A stretch of 64,000 bases of DNA from an uncultured Aquimarina sp. (GCA_947500505.1 CANMSL010000003.1:124001-188000), one strand, 5' to 3'. Numbered from the stretch's first letter, positions 18,180 to 27,099 are shown. The notes: generated by a model from the letters alone, not told the origin. A program made the numbers and translations.

Positions 18180-18220
18180 ATTTCTGAATATCCGTAGTAA
18201 GAATTCTAACACATTGTTAT

Positions 18221-18350
18221 GAGGCTGTCTAAAAAGTTACTTTACAATGTCAAACTGAGCCTGTCGAAGTTTTAACTTTTTGATTTTCAAAATGTCTTCG
18301 ACAGGCTCAGACTGACAATTCCAGGTTTTATAGGCTTTTTAGACAACCTC
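18221..18350. repeat. dispersed inverted-repeat element, full form
   Basis: Outer ends GAGGCTGTCTAAAAAG and CTTTTTAGACAACCTC are near-perfect inverted repeats. Inside is a second inverted pair, CTGAGCCTGTCGAAG and CTTCGACAGGCTCAG. The whole 130 bp can fold into one long hairpin with two arms. Related copies are at 20060-20352, 37118-37244, 39081-39153 (outer ends only) and 35713-35784 (inner pair only). No coding capacity; it looks like a MITE-like element without a visible transposase here. Confidence 0.75.
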
Positions 18351-18452
18351 ATCTTATTAGAGTATCGTTTGAATTGGGAACTGAAAACATCTTCAGAATG
18401 TCTAAACAACAATGATCCAAAACAGACAACCTCTTTTCTGTAATTACTTAAA

Positions 18453-19913
18453 CTATTTCAACGGAATATTTTGCAGAATTTCTTTTACAAATCTCCAATA
18501 CTTCTGTGCAGAAGAAATACTGGCTCGTTCGTCAGGAGAATGTGCTCCTAAAATCGTAGGTCCAAAAGAAATCATATCCATCTCAGGATAATTTTGTCCT
18601 AAGATACCACACTCCAATCCTGCGTGACACGCAGCAACATGAGCCTTTTCTCCATTAATCTTTTGGTACAATTCATCTAGAACCTTTAATATTGCAGAAT
18701 TCATATTCGGTGCCCAACCTGGATAATCTCCATCGGTTGTAACCTCACAACCAATCAATTCGAAAGTTGCTCGTAGTTTATTAACCAAATCTAATTTGGT
18801 AGAATCTACACTACTTCTGGTTAAGCATTCAATCTTAATATTTCCGCTGCCAATAGTTACTTTTGCTATATTATTAGAGGTTTCTACCAAATCAGGAATA
18901 GAAGCACTCATCACATATACTCCATTGTGTGCAGCGTAGATGGATTTTAGAACACTTTCCTGAACTCCCAGTTCCATAACCTTATTTGGTAAATCGACAG
19001 TATTTAACTCTATAGTCAAGTTAGGATCTATTATAGAAAGTTCTTTCTTGATAGTGGAGATCAATTCCGTCATTTCAAGCTCAAAAGCTTCAGAGTGTAT
19101 GGTATCTATAACAACAGTGGCGAAACTCTCTCTGGGGATGGCATTTCGTAAACTTCCTCCTTTAATTTTGTGAATTCTAAGTCCGAATTTCTCAAAACCA
19201 TCAAATAACAATCGATTCATAATTTTATTGGCATTACCCAATCCTTTATGAATATCCATACCGGAATGCCCTCCGTTAAGACCGGTTACCGAAATCGTAT
19301 ATGCAGTTTTTCCTTCTGGGACTTCCTCTTCTCTATATGTTCTTTCTGCAGTTACATCTACTCCTCCTGCACACCCTACCCCGATTTCATCATCTTCCTC
19401 GGTATCTAAGTTCAGTAAAATATCTCCTTTTAACCAATTTGGTTTTAATCCCATCGCGCCTGTCATTCCGGTTTCTTCATCAATGGTAAACAATGCTTCA
19501 ATTGCCGGATGAGCAATATCTTTAGATTCCAATATAGCCATAATAGTTGCGACACCTAGTCCGTTATCCGCTCCAAGTGTAGTTCCTTTGGCTCGCACCC
19601 AATCACCATCAACATACATTTCGATTCCTTGTTTGTCGAAATCAAAAGTTGTATCTGCATTTTTTTGATGAACCATATCCAAATGCGATTGCATCACTAC
19701 TGTTTTTCTGTTTTCCATTCCGGAAGTAGCTGGTTTTTTGATCAAAACATTGCCAACCTCATCGATTTCTACGGACAAGCCCAGTGATTCTCCAAAATCT
19801 TTCATAAAAGCAATAACGCGTTCTTCTTTTTTCGATGGTCTTGGAACCGCGTTAAGGTCTGCAAATTTATTCCAGAGTTCTTTAGGCTCCAGGTTTCTTA
19901 TTTCTGAATTCAT
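18453..19913 (-). CDS. pepD: aminoacyl-histidine dipeptidase (beta-Ala-His dipeptidase)
   Basis: 486 residues, the normal PepD size, M20-family zinc peptidase of the cytoplasm. Metal motifs: MQSHLDMVHQKN (~72-83, HxD), TTLGADNGLGVA (~112-123), FTIDEETGMTGAMGLK (~143-158, EE with catalytic Glu), and a late CHAGLECGIL carrying the final His-Glu pair. The lid domain holds LNGGHSGMDIHKG. Cleaves dipeptides with C-terminal His and other Xaa dipeptides. Single transcription unit with a perfect promoter directly upstream. Confidence 0.95.
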   Translation of the reverse strand: MNSEIRNLEPKELWNKFADLNAVPRPSKKEERVIAFMKDFGESLGLSVEIDEVGNVLIKKPATSGMENRKTVVMQSHLDMVHQKNADTTFDFDKQGIEMYVDGDWVRAKGTTLGADNGLGVATIMAILESKDIAHPAIEALFTIDEETGMTGAMGLKPNWLKGDILLNLDTEEDDEIGVGCAGGVDVTAERTYREEEVPEGKTAYTISVTGLNGGHSGMDIHKGLGNANKIMNRLLFDGFEKFGLRIHKIKGGSLRNAIPRESFATVVIDTIHSEAFELEMTELISTIKKELSIIDPNLTIELNTVDLPNKVMELGVQESVLKSIYAAHNGVYVMSASIPDLVETSNNIAKVTIGSGNIKIECLTRSSVDSTKLDLVNKLRATFELIGCEVTTDGDYPGWAPNMNSAILKVLDELYQKINGEKAHVAACHAGLECGILGQNYPEMDMISFGPTILGAHSPDERASISSAQKYWRFVKEILQNIPLK

Positions 19914-19930
19914 GTATATCGTGTTTTTGA

Positions 19931-19961
19931 CAAATGTACATTATGCAAATCTTAATTCAAA
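19931..19961 (-). promoter_or_regulatory. housekeeping promoter of pepD
   Basis: On the minus strand: TTTG (complement of 19958-19961), 19-nt spacer, TACATTTG (complement of 19931-19938). Full match to TTTG-N19-TAnnTTTG, 17 bp before the pepD ATG. Confidence 0.75.
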
Positions 19962-20059
19962 TGATATATTCAACCCGTTTTATGTAATAGAAAATCTCCG
20001 TCCAACTGACCAGGCATATGGTACAACTTGTAGCTACTTCAAATAAGAACGCTTCCGTT

Positions 20060-20352
20060 GAGGCTTTCTAAAAAGACTATAATCTTAAAACTGTCAGTCT
20101 GAGATAGCCAATAAAAATTTTATGCAGTGTTTACAATAACTGATTTTGTTCGCAAATTCTGGTGTCACACTGAGCCTGTCGAAGTGCTTTCGCACTATAA
20201 TTTGCTTCGACAAGCTCAGCGTGACAATAGTCTATAAATCAAATTATTACAAAATATGTCAGTAGTAGCCTGTCGCAGACATTTTGAAAATCAATAGGCT
20301 AAAAACTTTGACAGGCTCAGTTTGACAAAAAAAATACTTTTTAAACAGCCTC
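20060..20352. repeat. compound dispersed inverted-repeat element
   Basis: Ends GAGGCTTTCTAAAAAG and CTTTTTAAACAGCCTC match the family seen at 18221-18350. The interior is longer and holds two nested inverted arms (CTGAGCCTGTCGAAG with CTTCGACAAGCTCAG, then TGACAGGCTCAG), as if one copy had inserted in another. The 722-bp space between pepD and the DUF3810 gene is otherwise empty of genes. Confidence 0.65.
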
Positions 20353-20471
20353 ATCCTATTTATGGTATCTCCAAAGCTTCAATACAAAGTTCTGATCCAT
20401 AAAACAGGTAAATGTTGTAGATTTACACTTTATTATACCCGCTGTGCATTTTGAGTACAAAGATGTCATTT

Positions 20472-20594
20472 GTCGTCAGTTCGAGTGATTTTGAGGTACG
20501 AAAAATTATATCGAGAACTTTTTATTGGCAAAATTCTGCTTCTCGATACAAATTTTTCTCATTTTCAATCAAAAAATTCACTCGAAGTGACGAA
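20472..20594. repeat. second type of imperfect palindrome
   Basis: CGTCAGTTCGAGTGA on the left and TCACTCGAAGTGACG on the right are inverted repeats, with an inner pair ATCGAGAACTT and TTCTCGAT. The element lies immediately upstream of the DUF3810 gene (start 20636), so it forms part of its leader or promoter region. The end and inner sequences differ from the GAGGCTGTCT family. Confidence 0.6.
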
Positions 20595-20635
20595 TTTTAT
20601 CAAAATACACAACGGGTTCTGTTATATTTATTTTC

Positions 20636-21712
20636 ATGAAATCCAAAACAAAAATATACCTAACCATTCTCTTACCGGTTCAAATTCTGGCGCTACAGAT
20701 CCTGGCTTTTTTTCCGGAAGTGGTAGAACAATGGTACAGCAATGGCGTGTATCGTTATATTTCGAAGGCATTTCGGTATGCGTTGGGTTGGATTCCTTTT
20801 TCGTTTGGAGATATCAGTTACGCTATTCTGATCATTTTGTTGATTCGGTATATTTTTACCAAAGTTCTGAAACGTAACATACTATGGAAAACTGTACTTC
20901 TGGATATTGGTGCTACGCTTTCTATTGTATATGCGACCTTTCATTTGCTTTGGGGAATTAATTATTACCGCTTACCACTACATCAGGTATTAGAAATTAA
21001 TGATCAGTACACACAGGAAGAATTGATTGCCGTAAGCGAAAAGTTGATCAAAAGGGCTAACGAACTGCACCTGCAATTAGAAAAAGACGACTCTACTTCT
21101 ATACAACTCCCGTATGACAAAGACGAAGTATTTAAAAAAACGATTCCTGCGTATGATCAGTTGGACAATATCTTTCCTGAACTCAAATACGAACCCAGAA
21201 GTATCAAGGTATCCCTACTCACTTTACCCTTAACCTATATGGGATTTAGTGGGTATCTGAATCCTGTGACGAATGAAGCACAAGTAAACGGATTGATCCT
21301 CAATTATAAAGCCCCCACTACCAGTTGCCACGAAGTAGCGCACCAGTTGGGTTTTGCCAAAGAGAATGAAGCCAATTTTATAGCAGCATTGACCACAATG
21401 AACTATGATGATCCGTATTTTCAGTATAGCGGAGTGACATTTGCTCTAAAATTTTGCTTAAACGATTTGTATTTACGAGATGATCAAAAAGCGATCTGTA
21501 TGATCGAAGAAGACCTGCGACCCGGTATCCGCAGAAACTATCAAGAGATGAATGAATTTTGGCTAAGTTATGAAAACCCCTTAGAACCTTTCTTTAAATC
21601 TACTTATGATAGTTACCTGAAAGCCAACAACCAACCCGATGGTATGGAAACCTATAGTTATGTTGTAGCCTTATTGGTCAATTATCTGAAGGATCGGGAG
21701 GTTGGGATTTAG
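20636..21712 (+). CDS. DUF3810 membrane protein with zinc-peptidase-like motif
   Basis: 358 residues. Three transmembrane helices in the first ~115 residues (IYLTILLPVQILALQILAFF; ISYAILIILLIRYIFT; TVLLDIGATLSIVYATFHLL). The following soluble domain contains TTSCHEVAHQLGFAKENEANF (HExxH plus a downstream E-x-x-A-N), the hallmark of the DUF3810 family and compatible with a zinc metallopeptidase site facing outside the membrane. Substrate unknown. Gene stands alone between a palindromic repeat and a hairpin of the RAYT family. Confidence 0.82.
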   Translation: MKSKTKIYLTILLPVQILALQILAFFPEVVEQWYSNGVYRYISKAFRYALGWIPFSFGDISYAILIILLIRYIFTKVLKRNILWKTVLLDIGATLSIVYATFHLLWGINYYRLPLHQVLEINDQYTQEELIAVSEKLIKRANELHLQLEKDDSTSIQLPYDKDEVFKKTIPAYDQLDNIFPELKYEPRSIKVSLLTLPLTYMGFSGYLNPVTNEAQVNGLILNYKAPTTSCHEVAHQLGFAKENEANFIAALTTMNYDDPYFQYSGVTFALKFCLNDLYLRDDQKAICMIEEDLRPGIRRNYQEMNEFWLSYENPLEPFFKSTYDSYLKANNQPDGMETYSYVVALLVNYLKDREVGI

Positions 21713-21733
21713 GTTTCTTGCCTATCTTTTTCT

Positions 21734-21751
21734 CCCTAGCGAGAGCTAGGG
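21734..21751. repeat. solo REP-like hairpin, variant stem
   Basis: CCCTAGC-GAGA-GCTAGGG, a 7-bp perfect stem. The left flank (TTGCCTATCTTTTT) matches the flank next to the right-end hairpins of the RAYT units, so it belongs to that family despite a different stem sequence. It lies between the 3' ends of the DUF3810 gene (+) and the next gene (-) and could act as a terminator for both. Confidence 0.6.
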
Positions 21752-21808
21752 TAGAAACTTTGAAAAGCTGGCCTTATTAGTCAATTATAGTAAGGATACG
21801 TAATAGAA

Positions 21809-22468
21809 CTATAAAGTATTGTAGTAATCTATTATTTTTGTTAAGTCTTTCTCTTTCTTAAAACTAAGTTTATTCGATGAAGCAAAATCTTCAATTTCAC
21901 TTTTCTTATCTGCTAATACTGTTAAAATTTCCTTTTTCTTCAACTTAACCGGCTGTAATTCTCCATCTTTGATTATAAAATATCTATAATTATTAGTGAA
22001 TTTAGCCGGAGTGTCTTTACTATAATTACTTTTGGCTTTTACTGCATCTACATACTCCTTTTCTGGCTTTAGCAATAGAGAATTTTGACCAGAGTTGAAT
22101 TTTACGAAATACTGATTCTTGCCTTCATATTTATAGACCTTAAATACTACGTTATCCACAATAGCTTCAAGATTATCTTTCTTTATTACTTCGTATGTAT
22201 TATCATTTTTTACAAATTGCACTTCATCACTTAAACCGTTATACCGCAACATCGCTTTCCCTTTTGAAGATGTATTAACGAAAACTTCTCCTGATCTAAA
22301 ATCATCAAAATAAAAAGGGCTTCCTTTGATACTTTTATCTGTAAGGTCAATTTTATTAGATGATGCTCTATCCTCTATTCTAGAAAAGTCAGGAAATATT
22401 TGTGGACGAAGGCTCTGTGCTTCAACCGAAAAACAAAAAATTAATGTGGCAATGAATAATAATCTCAT
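21809..22468 (-). CDS. hypothetical exported protein
   Basis: 219 residues with a signal peptide (~1-17, ending SVEAQ). The middle is beta-rich with regular Lys/Asn-rich strands (GEVFVNTSSKGKAMLRYNG, YKYEGKNQYFVKF), and the C-terminal ~40 residues are a Lys-rich helix (LADKKSEIEDFASSNKLSF). I recognise no catalytic motif. Similar small periplasmic proteins of Bacteroidota are uncharacterised. The 296 bp upstream of it hold no gene. Confidence 0.55.
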   Translation of the reverse strand: MRLLFIATLIFCFSVEAQSLRPQIFPDFSRIEDRASSNKIDLTDKSIKGSPFYFDDFRSGEVFVNTSSKGKAMLRYNGLSDEVQFVKNDNTYEVIKKDNLEAIVDNVVFKVYKYEGKNQYFVKFNSGQNSLLLKPEKEYVDAVKAKSNYSKDTPAKFTNNYRYFIIKDGELQPVKLKKKEILTVLADKKSEIEDFASSNKLSFKKEKDLTKIIDYYNTL

Positions 22469-22764
22469 AATATAATTTTTTAAGTCATAAAAATAAGCAT
22501 TTAAATGACTATTAATAAGTTAGTATGTTATAAATATTAATACATCAAAAATCTTGCCGCAAGTTCGATGTGAGGAAATTTTAAATCATGAGCCTACTAA
22601 TGATACTTCGCCCAGAGCAGACTGGCAGGCTAATTTTTCTACTATCATCTCGAGACAGCCAATAAAAATTTTATCCAGGGTTAAAACCGACATTCGGTGT
22701 ATCTGTAGCTTCTACTTCCTCGTTTGAAGGAGGATCGAGGAGGATGTTTTTAAAGAAACCGATG

Positions 22765-23491
22765 GCTACCGCTAGCGTCTCGCTAGTGGCGTTTACTTGA
22801 AAGCCCTGATAGATAACCATCGCTATCAATCTGTAAGATAGTAGAATCATCTTGATAGTTTCTTGCACTACTATATTTCCAATCTACCGGGTTAGTTACA
22901 AAACCTGAGACAACAGGATTGTTATGAATATAATCTATTTTTTGCTGAATAACCGTGTCTGTCCACAATTCAATAGGTTTGTTGTGTTGTTGCCAAAATT
23001 GTCTATGAGTAACAGTGGGGTTTTCTTTACCCGCCTTTTCAAACATCCATAAAAGCCACTCTTTCCTGCTTTCTTGAGGATTTTCTTCAATAGCTTTCAT
23101 AATCATTTTGGAAGTATAACTTTTAAAATCTCTTAATAAACCCGATGGATCATTATTACTGGAACGAAAAACTAAATGCGTATGACTGGGCATAAAGCAG
23201 TACGCATAAACTTCCATAGCTTTATGCTTTCTACAATAATCAATACTTTGGGCTAGAATACTAAAATAAGATTCTCTTGTAAAAACGTCAATCCAATATA
23301 CAGTTGCAAATGAAACAAAGTATAAACCTGACTTATTATGAAATTTATAATTCCTACTCACTTTGCTAAAATATAAAAAAGAGGTATCTTTTTTGAATAG
23401 CCTGCAGCTTAGTTTACTTTTTATTTGCTAAAGAGAACGTACTCTCTTGCCTATCTTTGTTGCCACTAGCGAGACGCTAGCGGGAGCTGGG
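22765..23491 (-). mobile_element. RAYT unit, copy 1
   Basis: About 727 bp bounded by inverted hairpins with the stem CTAGCG-AGA-CGCTAG: left at ~22765-22794, right at 23462-23491. It carries one IS200-like transposase gene. The leader between right hairpin and gene (AGAGAACGTACTCTCT and AAAAAAGAGGTATCTTTTTT palindromes) is the same in all three units. The right end is followed by an extra half-hairpin. The left flank differs from the other two copies (GCTACCGC in place of GCTCCCGC). Confidence 0.85.
22783..23361 (-). CDS. REP-associated tyrosine transposase (TnpA_REP/IS200-like), copy 1
   Basis: 192 residues, HUH single-strand transposase of the RAYT (Y1_Tnp) group. HUH motif in MPSHTHLVF (residues ~57-65) and the nucleophile-bearing helix in QQKIDYIHNNPV (~138-149), followed by a basic C-terminus (WKYSSARNYQDD). 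RAYTs nick and join single-stranded DNA at REP hairpins. The TAG stop (22783-22785) lies inside the left hairpin, so the C-terminal KRH and the stop are encoded by the element's end. It differs from the other two copies at only a handful of residues. Confidence 0.92.
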   Translation of the reverse strand: MSRNYKFHNKSGLYFVSFATVYWIDVFTRESYFSILAQSIDYCRKHKAMEVYAYCFMPSHTHLVFRSSNNDPSGLLRDFKSYTSKMIMKAIEENPQESRKEWLLWMFEKAGKENPTVTHRQFWQQHNKPIELWTDTVIQQKIDYIHNNPVVSGFVTNPVDWKYSSARNYQDDSTILQIDSDGYLSGLSSKRH

Positions 23492-23510
23492 GACGCTAGC
23501 GGGAGCTGGG
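23462..23510. repeat. REP hairpin plus duplicated half-hairpin
   Basis: The right end of RAYT copy 1 (GCCACTAG... GGGAGCTGGG) is directly followed by a second partial copy (GACGCTAGCGGGAGCTGGG, 23492-23510). The partial copy overlaps the 3' end of the adjacent LRR gene and supplies its last codons and TAG stop. Confidence 0.8.
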
Positions 23511-24044
23511 AATTGTGTCAGTTCCAATACGTGCGGTAATCCACAATTGATTTGTGGTTTCATAAGTTATCTCCTTATTACAAACACTGCATTTTAATTT
23601 ATCTCCGAAGTACCTAACTGGATTATGGTCAAGTTTAGGAAATTCCATTCGGTTTTTATAATTTCCATAAAGCGCTCTTGTGCTAATCCTGCTATCCTTT
23701 AAATTTTTACATTTATATATCTCGAAAGGAAACCAATGTAAATCATAAGAAGTATAAGGGTCGAAGTACTCAAGCGATTCCATTTCTCCAATTTCTGGCG
23801 GAATCCTTTTTAAATTACTTCCATAAAGTCCAACTTTTTTGACCTTTTTAAGTTTTCTAATTGATTCGGGTAGTGTGAAAATTTGAGCAAATAATTCATT
23901 CCCAAGTGCCTCTCTAGGAACAAACTCGTCAGAACCATTTTCAGCGATCTGGTCAACATATTCACATAGTTTTTTCCAAGCAACAGAATCTCTGTCCTGA
24001 ACTTCATTCGGTATTTTGGAAATTCTTTTAATCATTGTTATCAC
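23496..24044 (-). CDS. leucine-rich-repeat protein, 3'-truncated by a REP hairpin
   Basis: 182 residues as read. Residues ~50-125 carry short LRR units (LPESIRKLKKVKKVGLYGSNLKRIPPEIGEMESLEYF). Near the end is a Cys pair (KCSVCNKEI) like a small zinc knuckle, then TARIGTDTIPSSR, where the last five codons and the stop lie in the REP sequence. The natural C-terminus has therefore most likely been lost. LRR proteins of this kind bind other proteins; no specific role can be given. The truncated product may still be made. Confidence 0.6.
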   Translation of the reverse strand: MITMIKRISKIPNEVQDRDSVAWKKLCEYVDQIAENGSDEFVPREALGNELFAQIFTLPESIRKLKKVKKVGLYGSNLKRIPPEIGEMESLEYFDPYTSYDLHWFPFEIYKCKNLKDSRISTRALYGNYKNRMEFPKLDHNPVRYFGDKLKCSVCNKEITYETTNQLWITARIGTDTIPSSR

Positions 24045-24064
24045 TTATATATTTGTGTCTGATG

Positions 24065-24140
24065 GCTTCCGCTAGCGTCTCACTACTGGCACTTCTTACC
24101 TATCTTTACCGCCACTAGCGAGACGCTAGCAGGAGCTGGG
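24065..24140. repeat. pair of solo REP hairpins in opposite orientation
   Basis: A degenerate left-type hairpin (24065-24090, GCTAGCGTCTCACTACTGGC, stem partly broken) and an intact right-type hairpin (24111-24140, ending GCAGGAGCTGGG) face each other 20 bp apart. This looks like a RAYT unit whose transposase has been deleted. It sits 28 bp past the stop of the cyanophycinase-like gene. Confidence 0.75.
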
Positions 24141-24167
24141 AAGAACTGGATTGCAACTAAATAATAT

Positions 24168-25046
24168 TTAATTCTGAATGACTTTTCTTTCTCTTAAATT
24201 ATATTTATCTCCACTTTTTAAAAAATAGAATGATTGATTTTTATTAGGTAGCTTTTTATGAGTATCCTCATCAAAAGGATTGATTTCAATTGACCAGAAT
24301 GATTGATCGTAGATAATAACATAACTTTCTCCTATAACTTCGAGAATATCTCCTTTAACAATAATCGCTGTACTTTCATCTATTCCCACACCCAAAAGTT
24401 CAGGTTTATGCTCAAGGATAGTCAACATATCAAACTGTCGATTTCTGGTTAAGACATGTTGATCAATAGCAATATTTGAAATAAATCCAAATCCGATTTC
24501 GTGGTCTCCCATCATTATTTGATTATTTTTTGAATCTCCTCTTGCTAGATAGGAACCTTGGATAGTTGCACCCGCAGAAGAACCAGCAATTACGCCACCT
24601 CTGCCTAATAATTTTAATAATTCTTCATGAACTTTGGTATCTAAGTAACTATCAGCAATTCTCCAATGTCTACCCCCAGTAAAATAAATACCTGTAGCTT
24701 CTTTAATGGGTTTGACAAAATCATCTGTATTAGCCTCAATAGAATCACTTGTATGTAAAATAGTAAAATTAGGTATTCCAAATTCTTTGAAATTTCTTTG
24801 TAGCAATGTTGTATCGATTTCATTGTTCCTAACAAACGCAGTTGGTATAACTACTATTTTTGCAGTATCTCCGCCAGCCAGTTTCCGAAACTCTTTCATA
24901 ATGCTAGTGTGCCCAATATCTCCACCTCCAATTGCTATAAGTGTTCCATTTTTATTTCCGGTAGTGATTTCATTCTCCTGCGCTATACTAGCAATTGGTA
25001 ACAGAAATATGATAAAAAGAAGCAATAGTATTTTTATTCTTAGCAT
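24168..25046 (-). CDS. exported cyanophycinase-like peptidase (family S51)
   Basis: 292 residues with signal peptide (~1-22, ending SIAQ). S51 fold: GTLIAIGGGDIGH (~35-47), ATGIYFTGGRHWRI (~125-138), the nucleophile elbow VIAGSSAGATIQG (~158-170, catalytic Ser in GSSAGA), and HEIGFGFISNIAIDQHV. Family members cleave cyanophycin or beta-aspartyl dipeptides; export suggests scavenging of extracellular polymer or peptides. No cyanophycin synthetase is visible nearby. Followed by a REP hairpin that may serve as its terminator. Confidence 0.87.
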   Translation of the reverse strand: MLRIKILLLLFIIFLLPIASIAQENEITTGNKNGTLIAIGGGDIGHTSIMKEFRKLAGGDTAKIVVIPTAFVRNNEIDTTLLQRNFKEFGIPNFTILHTSDSIEANTDDFVKPIKEATGIYFTGGRHWRIADSYLDTKVHEELLKLLGRGGVIAGSSAGATIQGSYLARGDSKNNQIMMGDHEIGFGFISNIAIDQHVLTRNRQFDMLTILEHKPELLGVGIDESTAIIVKGDILEVIGESYVIIYDQSFWSIEINPFDEDTHKKLPNKNQSFYFLKSGDKYNLRERKVIQN

Positions 25047-25262
25047 TTATAGTTCTTAATTATTATTAGTGTGCTTTTTAAGTTGTTGTCGCTAATACAA
25101 AACAAATGTATCATCATATCTATACATTGCATAAAAGTACACATAATTGACACACTTTATTAAACACTACTCTTGCAAAAAAATCAAAATGCTGTCGAAA
25201 TGTTACGTTAAAGTTACATAAAATACGGAAACAGCCACAGGTTGTCATTTGGGCTATTTGAG

Positions 25263-25293
25263 GCCACTAGCGAGACGCTAGCTGGAGCTGAGG
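25263..25293. repeat. solo REP hairpin
   Basis: Intact stem CTAGCG-AGA-CGCTAG followed by CTGGAGCTGAGG. It ends 8 bp from the stop of the small membrane protein gene at 25302. It lacks the CTATCTTT flank typical of right ends. Confidence 0.75.
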
Positions 25294-25301
25294 ATACTGC
25301 G

Positions 25302-25499
25302 TTATGAGCGTTTTTTTCTATTAATAGTTAGTGTTAGAATAACTCCAAATGAAATTGAAATGAGTAGTTTTAAGTAAAACTTTTCATTTTTAAAATTAAA
25401 GAAGTTGATATCATCATAATCCATAAAACAATAATAAATAACTCCTAATATTATGGCTAAAAGTATCTTAGTTTGCAATTTCATATTCTTATTTTTCAA
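25302..25499 (-). CDS. small two-helix membrane protein
   Basis: 65 residues (or 60 from the ATG at 25484, MKLQTKIL). Two predicted transmembrane helices: ILLAIILGVIYYCF and FYLKLLISISFGVILTL, then a basic tail NRKKRS. No family recognised. The clear hydrophobic pattern and fit between intergenic elements make it more likely real than chance, but evidence is only compositional. Confidence 0.45.
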   Translation of the reverse strand: MKNKNMKLQTKILLAIILGVIYYCFMDYDDINFFNFKNEKFYLKLLISISFGVILTLTINRKKRS

Positions 25500-25620
25500 T
25501 TAACCGCAACGGTCTCGGCTATGAATATTAATGTGAGTTAGATATCCATACCGAAAACAAAGACTTTCTATTCTATTTTATAATAATAATTTCTTTTACC
25601 ACTGCAGAGTCCGGAATCCC

Positions 25621-26353
25621 AAGGCTCCCGCTAGCGTCTCGCTAGTGGCGTTTATAACTTGAAAGCCCTGATAGATAACCATCGCTATCAATCTGTAAGA
25701 TAGTAGAATCATCTTGATAGTTTCTTGCACTACTATATTTCCAATCTACCGGGTTAGTTACAAAACCTGAGACAACAGGATTGTTATGAATATAATCTAT
25801 TTTTTGCTGAATAACCGTGTCTGTCCACAATTCAATAGGTTTGTTGTGTTGTTGCCAAAATTGTCTATGAGCAACAGTGGGGTTTTCTTTACCCGCCTTT
25901 TCAAACATCCATAAAAGCCACTCTTTCCTGCTTTCTTGAGGATTTTCTTCGATAGCTTTCATAATCATTTTGGAAGTATAACTTTTAAAGTCTCTTAATA
26001 AACCCGATGGATCACCATTACCGGAACGAAAAACTAAATGCGTATGACTGGGCATAAAGCAGTACGCATAAACTTCCATAGCTTTATGCTTTCTAAAATA
26101 ATCAATACTTTGGGCTAGAATACTAAAATAAGATTCTCTTGTAAAAACGTCAATCCAATATACAGTTGCAAATGAAACAAAGTATAAACCTGACTTATTA
26201 TGAAATTTATAATTCCTACTCACTTAGCTAAAATATAAAAAAGAGGTATCTTTTTTGAATAGCCTGCAGCTTAGTTTACTTTTTATTTGCTAAAGAGAAC
26301 GTACTCTCTTGCCTATCTTTGTCGCCACTAGCGAGACGCTAGCGGGAGCTGGG
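25621..26353 (-). mobile_element. RAYT unit, copy 2
   Basis: About 733 bp. Left hairpin at 25621-25650 (begins AAGGCTCCCG), right hairpin at 26324-26353 (ends GGGAGCTGGG). Both ends share GCGGGAGC at the hairpin foot. The internal leader and transposase are almost identical to copies 1 and 3. No obvious target-site duplication flanks it, as expected for the IS200-type mechanism. Confidence 0.87.
25642..26223 (-). CDS. REP-associated tyrosine transposase, copy 2
   Basis: 193 residues. HUH motif MPSHTHLVF and nucleophile helix KIDYIHNNPV intact. Visible differences from copy 1 are few: YFRKH for YCRKH, SGNGDP for SSNNDP, AHRQF for THRQF, and one extra residue near the C-terminus (LSSYKRH). The stop TAG (25642-25644) is again inside the left hairpin. 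Intact and probably active. Confidence 0.92.
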   Translation of the reverse strand: MSRNYKFHNKSGLYFVSFATVYWIDVFTRESYFSILAQSIDYFRKHKAMEVYAYCFMPSHTHLVFRSGNGDPSGLLRDFKSYTSKMIMKAIEENPQESRKEWLLWMFEKAGKENPTVAHRQFWQQHNKPIELWTDTVIQQKIDYIHNNPVVSGFVTNPVDWKYSSARNYQDDSTILQIDSDGYLSGLSSYKRH

Positions 26354-26406
26354 TTTTGTTATTATACTAGTAATTTTCATAAAAGATCATTTTTGTAATC
26401 AGTTAC

Positions 26407-27099
26407 TTAATCAAGTTGTCTTGACACATCTCTGATTTCTTCTTTTAAAATTTTACCAGTTTTACCATCTAAAGTATAATCTTTTACTTTATCAGTTTTA
26501 TAAAGTTCTTTTGTTTTAAAACTTATATACCATAGTGCTTGTTGTTTTTCAATTCCCCTACCGATCTGATAAATATCTTGTTTTTTGATTTTTTGTTTTT
26601 TCAAAAACTCAAGTACATTTTCCCAACTATACTCAAAAGGAGAATCATAATCTTCATACTTTTCAATACTTCCTTCTTTATCGTACCAATACCATATTCC
26701 TTTTTTAAAAAAATTAGGATAAATAACACCATATTGTTTTAATTCGCCATTGGGGAAATAATTGTAGTTTTTTTCAAAATATACTTTTTTATTAATATTT
26801 TTTTTTGAGTATCCATCTTCTTGATCACCTGAAATAGATATTGATAAATCAACGTCTATATCCTTTCGATATTGATAATAAGGAGGTTTAGTAGTTCCAC
26901 TAGATGAACCTACTTCTTCTAATTTAGCAATATCTAGCTTTCCATCTTTCATAAAAATGGTATCTTCTCTTTTGATTTGATAGCCTTTTTCTTTTATTTC
27001 TTTATCCGTTAATGGAGTTTCCATTTTTTTATTTTTTGGTGTTTGCGCTGTGCAGCTTGTTATACAAAGTATGAATAAAAATTTGATCAGTGATTTCAT
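26407..27099 (-). CDS. lipoprotein, candidate immunity protein for the TssD-protease
   Basis: 230 residues. Lipoprotein signal with lipobox ITSCT at about residue 16. A Lys/Glu-rich soluble domain follows, with KDGKLDIAKLEEVGSSSG, FPNGELKQYGVIYPNFF and YWYDKEGSIEKYEDYD, strands reminiscent of MORN/toxin-immunity folds; no family recognised. Its start is 2 bp past the effector stop, so the genes are co-transcribed effector first, the order usual for T6SS effector-immunity pairs. An envelope location fits protection from a protease delivered to the periplasm. Assignment as immunity is from context. Confidence 0.6.
   Translation of the reverse strand: MKSLIKFLFILCITSCTAQTPKNKKMETPLTDKEIKEKGYQIKREDTIFMKDGKLDIAKLEEVGSSSGTTKPPYYQYRKDIDVDLSISISGDQEDGYSKKNINKKVYFEKNYNYFPNGELKQYGVIYPNFFKKGIWYWYDKEGSIEKYEDYDSPFEYSWENVLEFLKKQKIKKQDIYQIGRGIEKQQALWYISFKTKELYKTDKVKDYTLDGKTGKILKEEIRDVSRQLD

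Noticed and set aside
20470..20877. 135-residue plus-strand frame overlapping the start of the DUF3810 gene
   Set aside because: It covers a palindromic repeat and then an alternate frame of the real gene, and has no family features.
22671..22868. 65-residue minus-strand reading frame beside RAYT copy 1
   Set aside because: It overlaps the end of the transposase in another frame and contains the hairpin; composition and position suggest a chance frame. A remnant of an older gene in its distal part is possible but cannot be shown.
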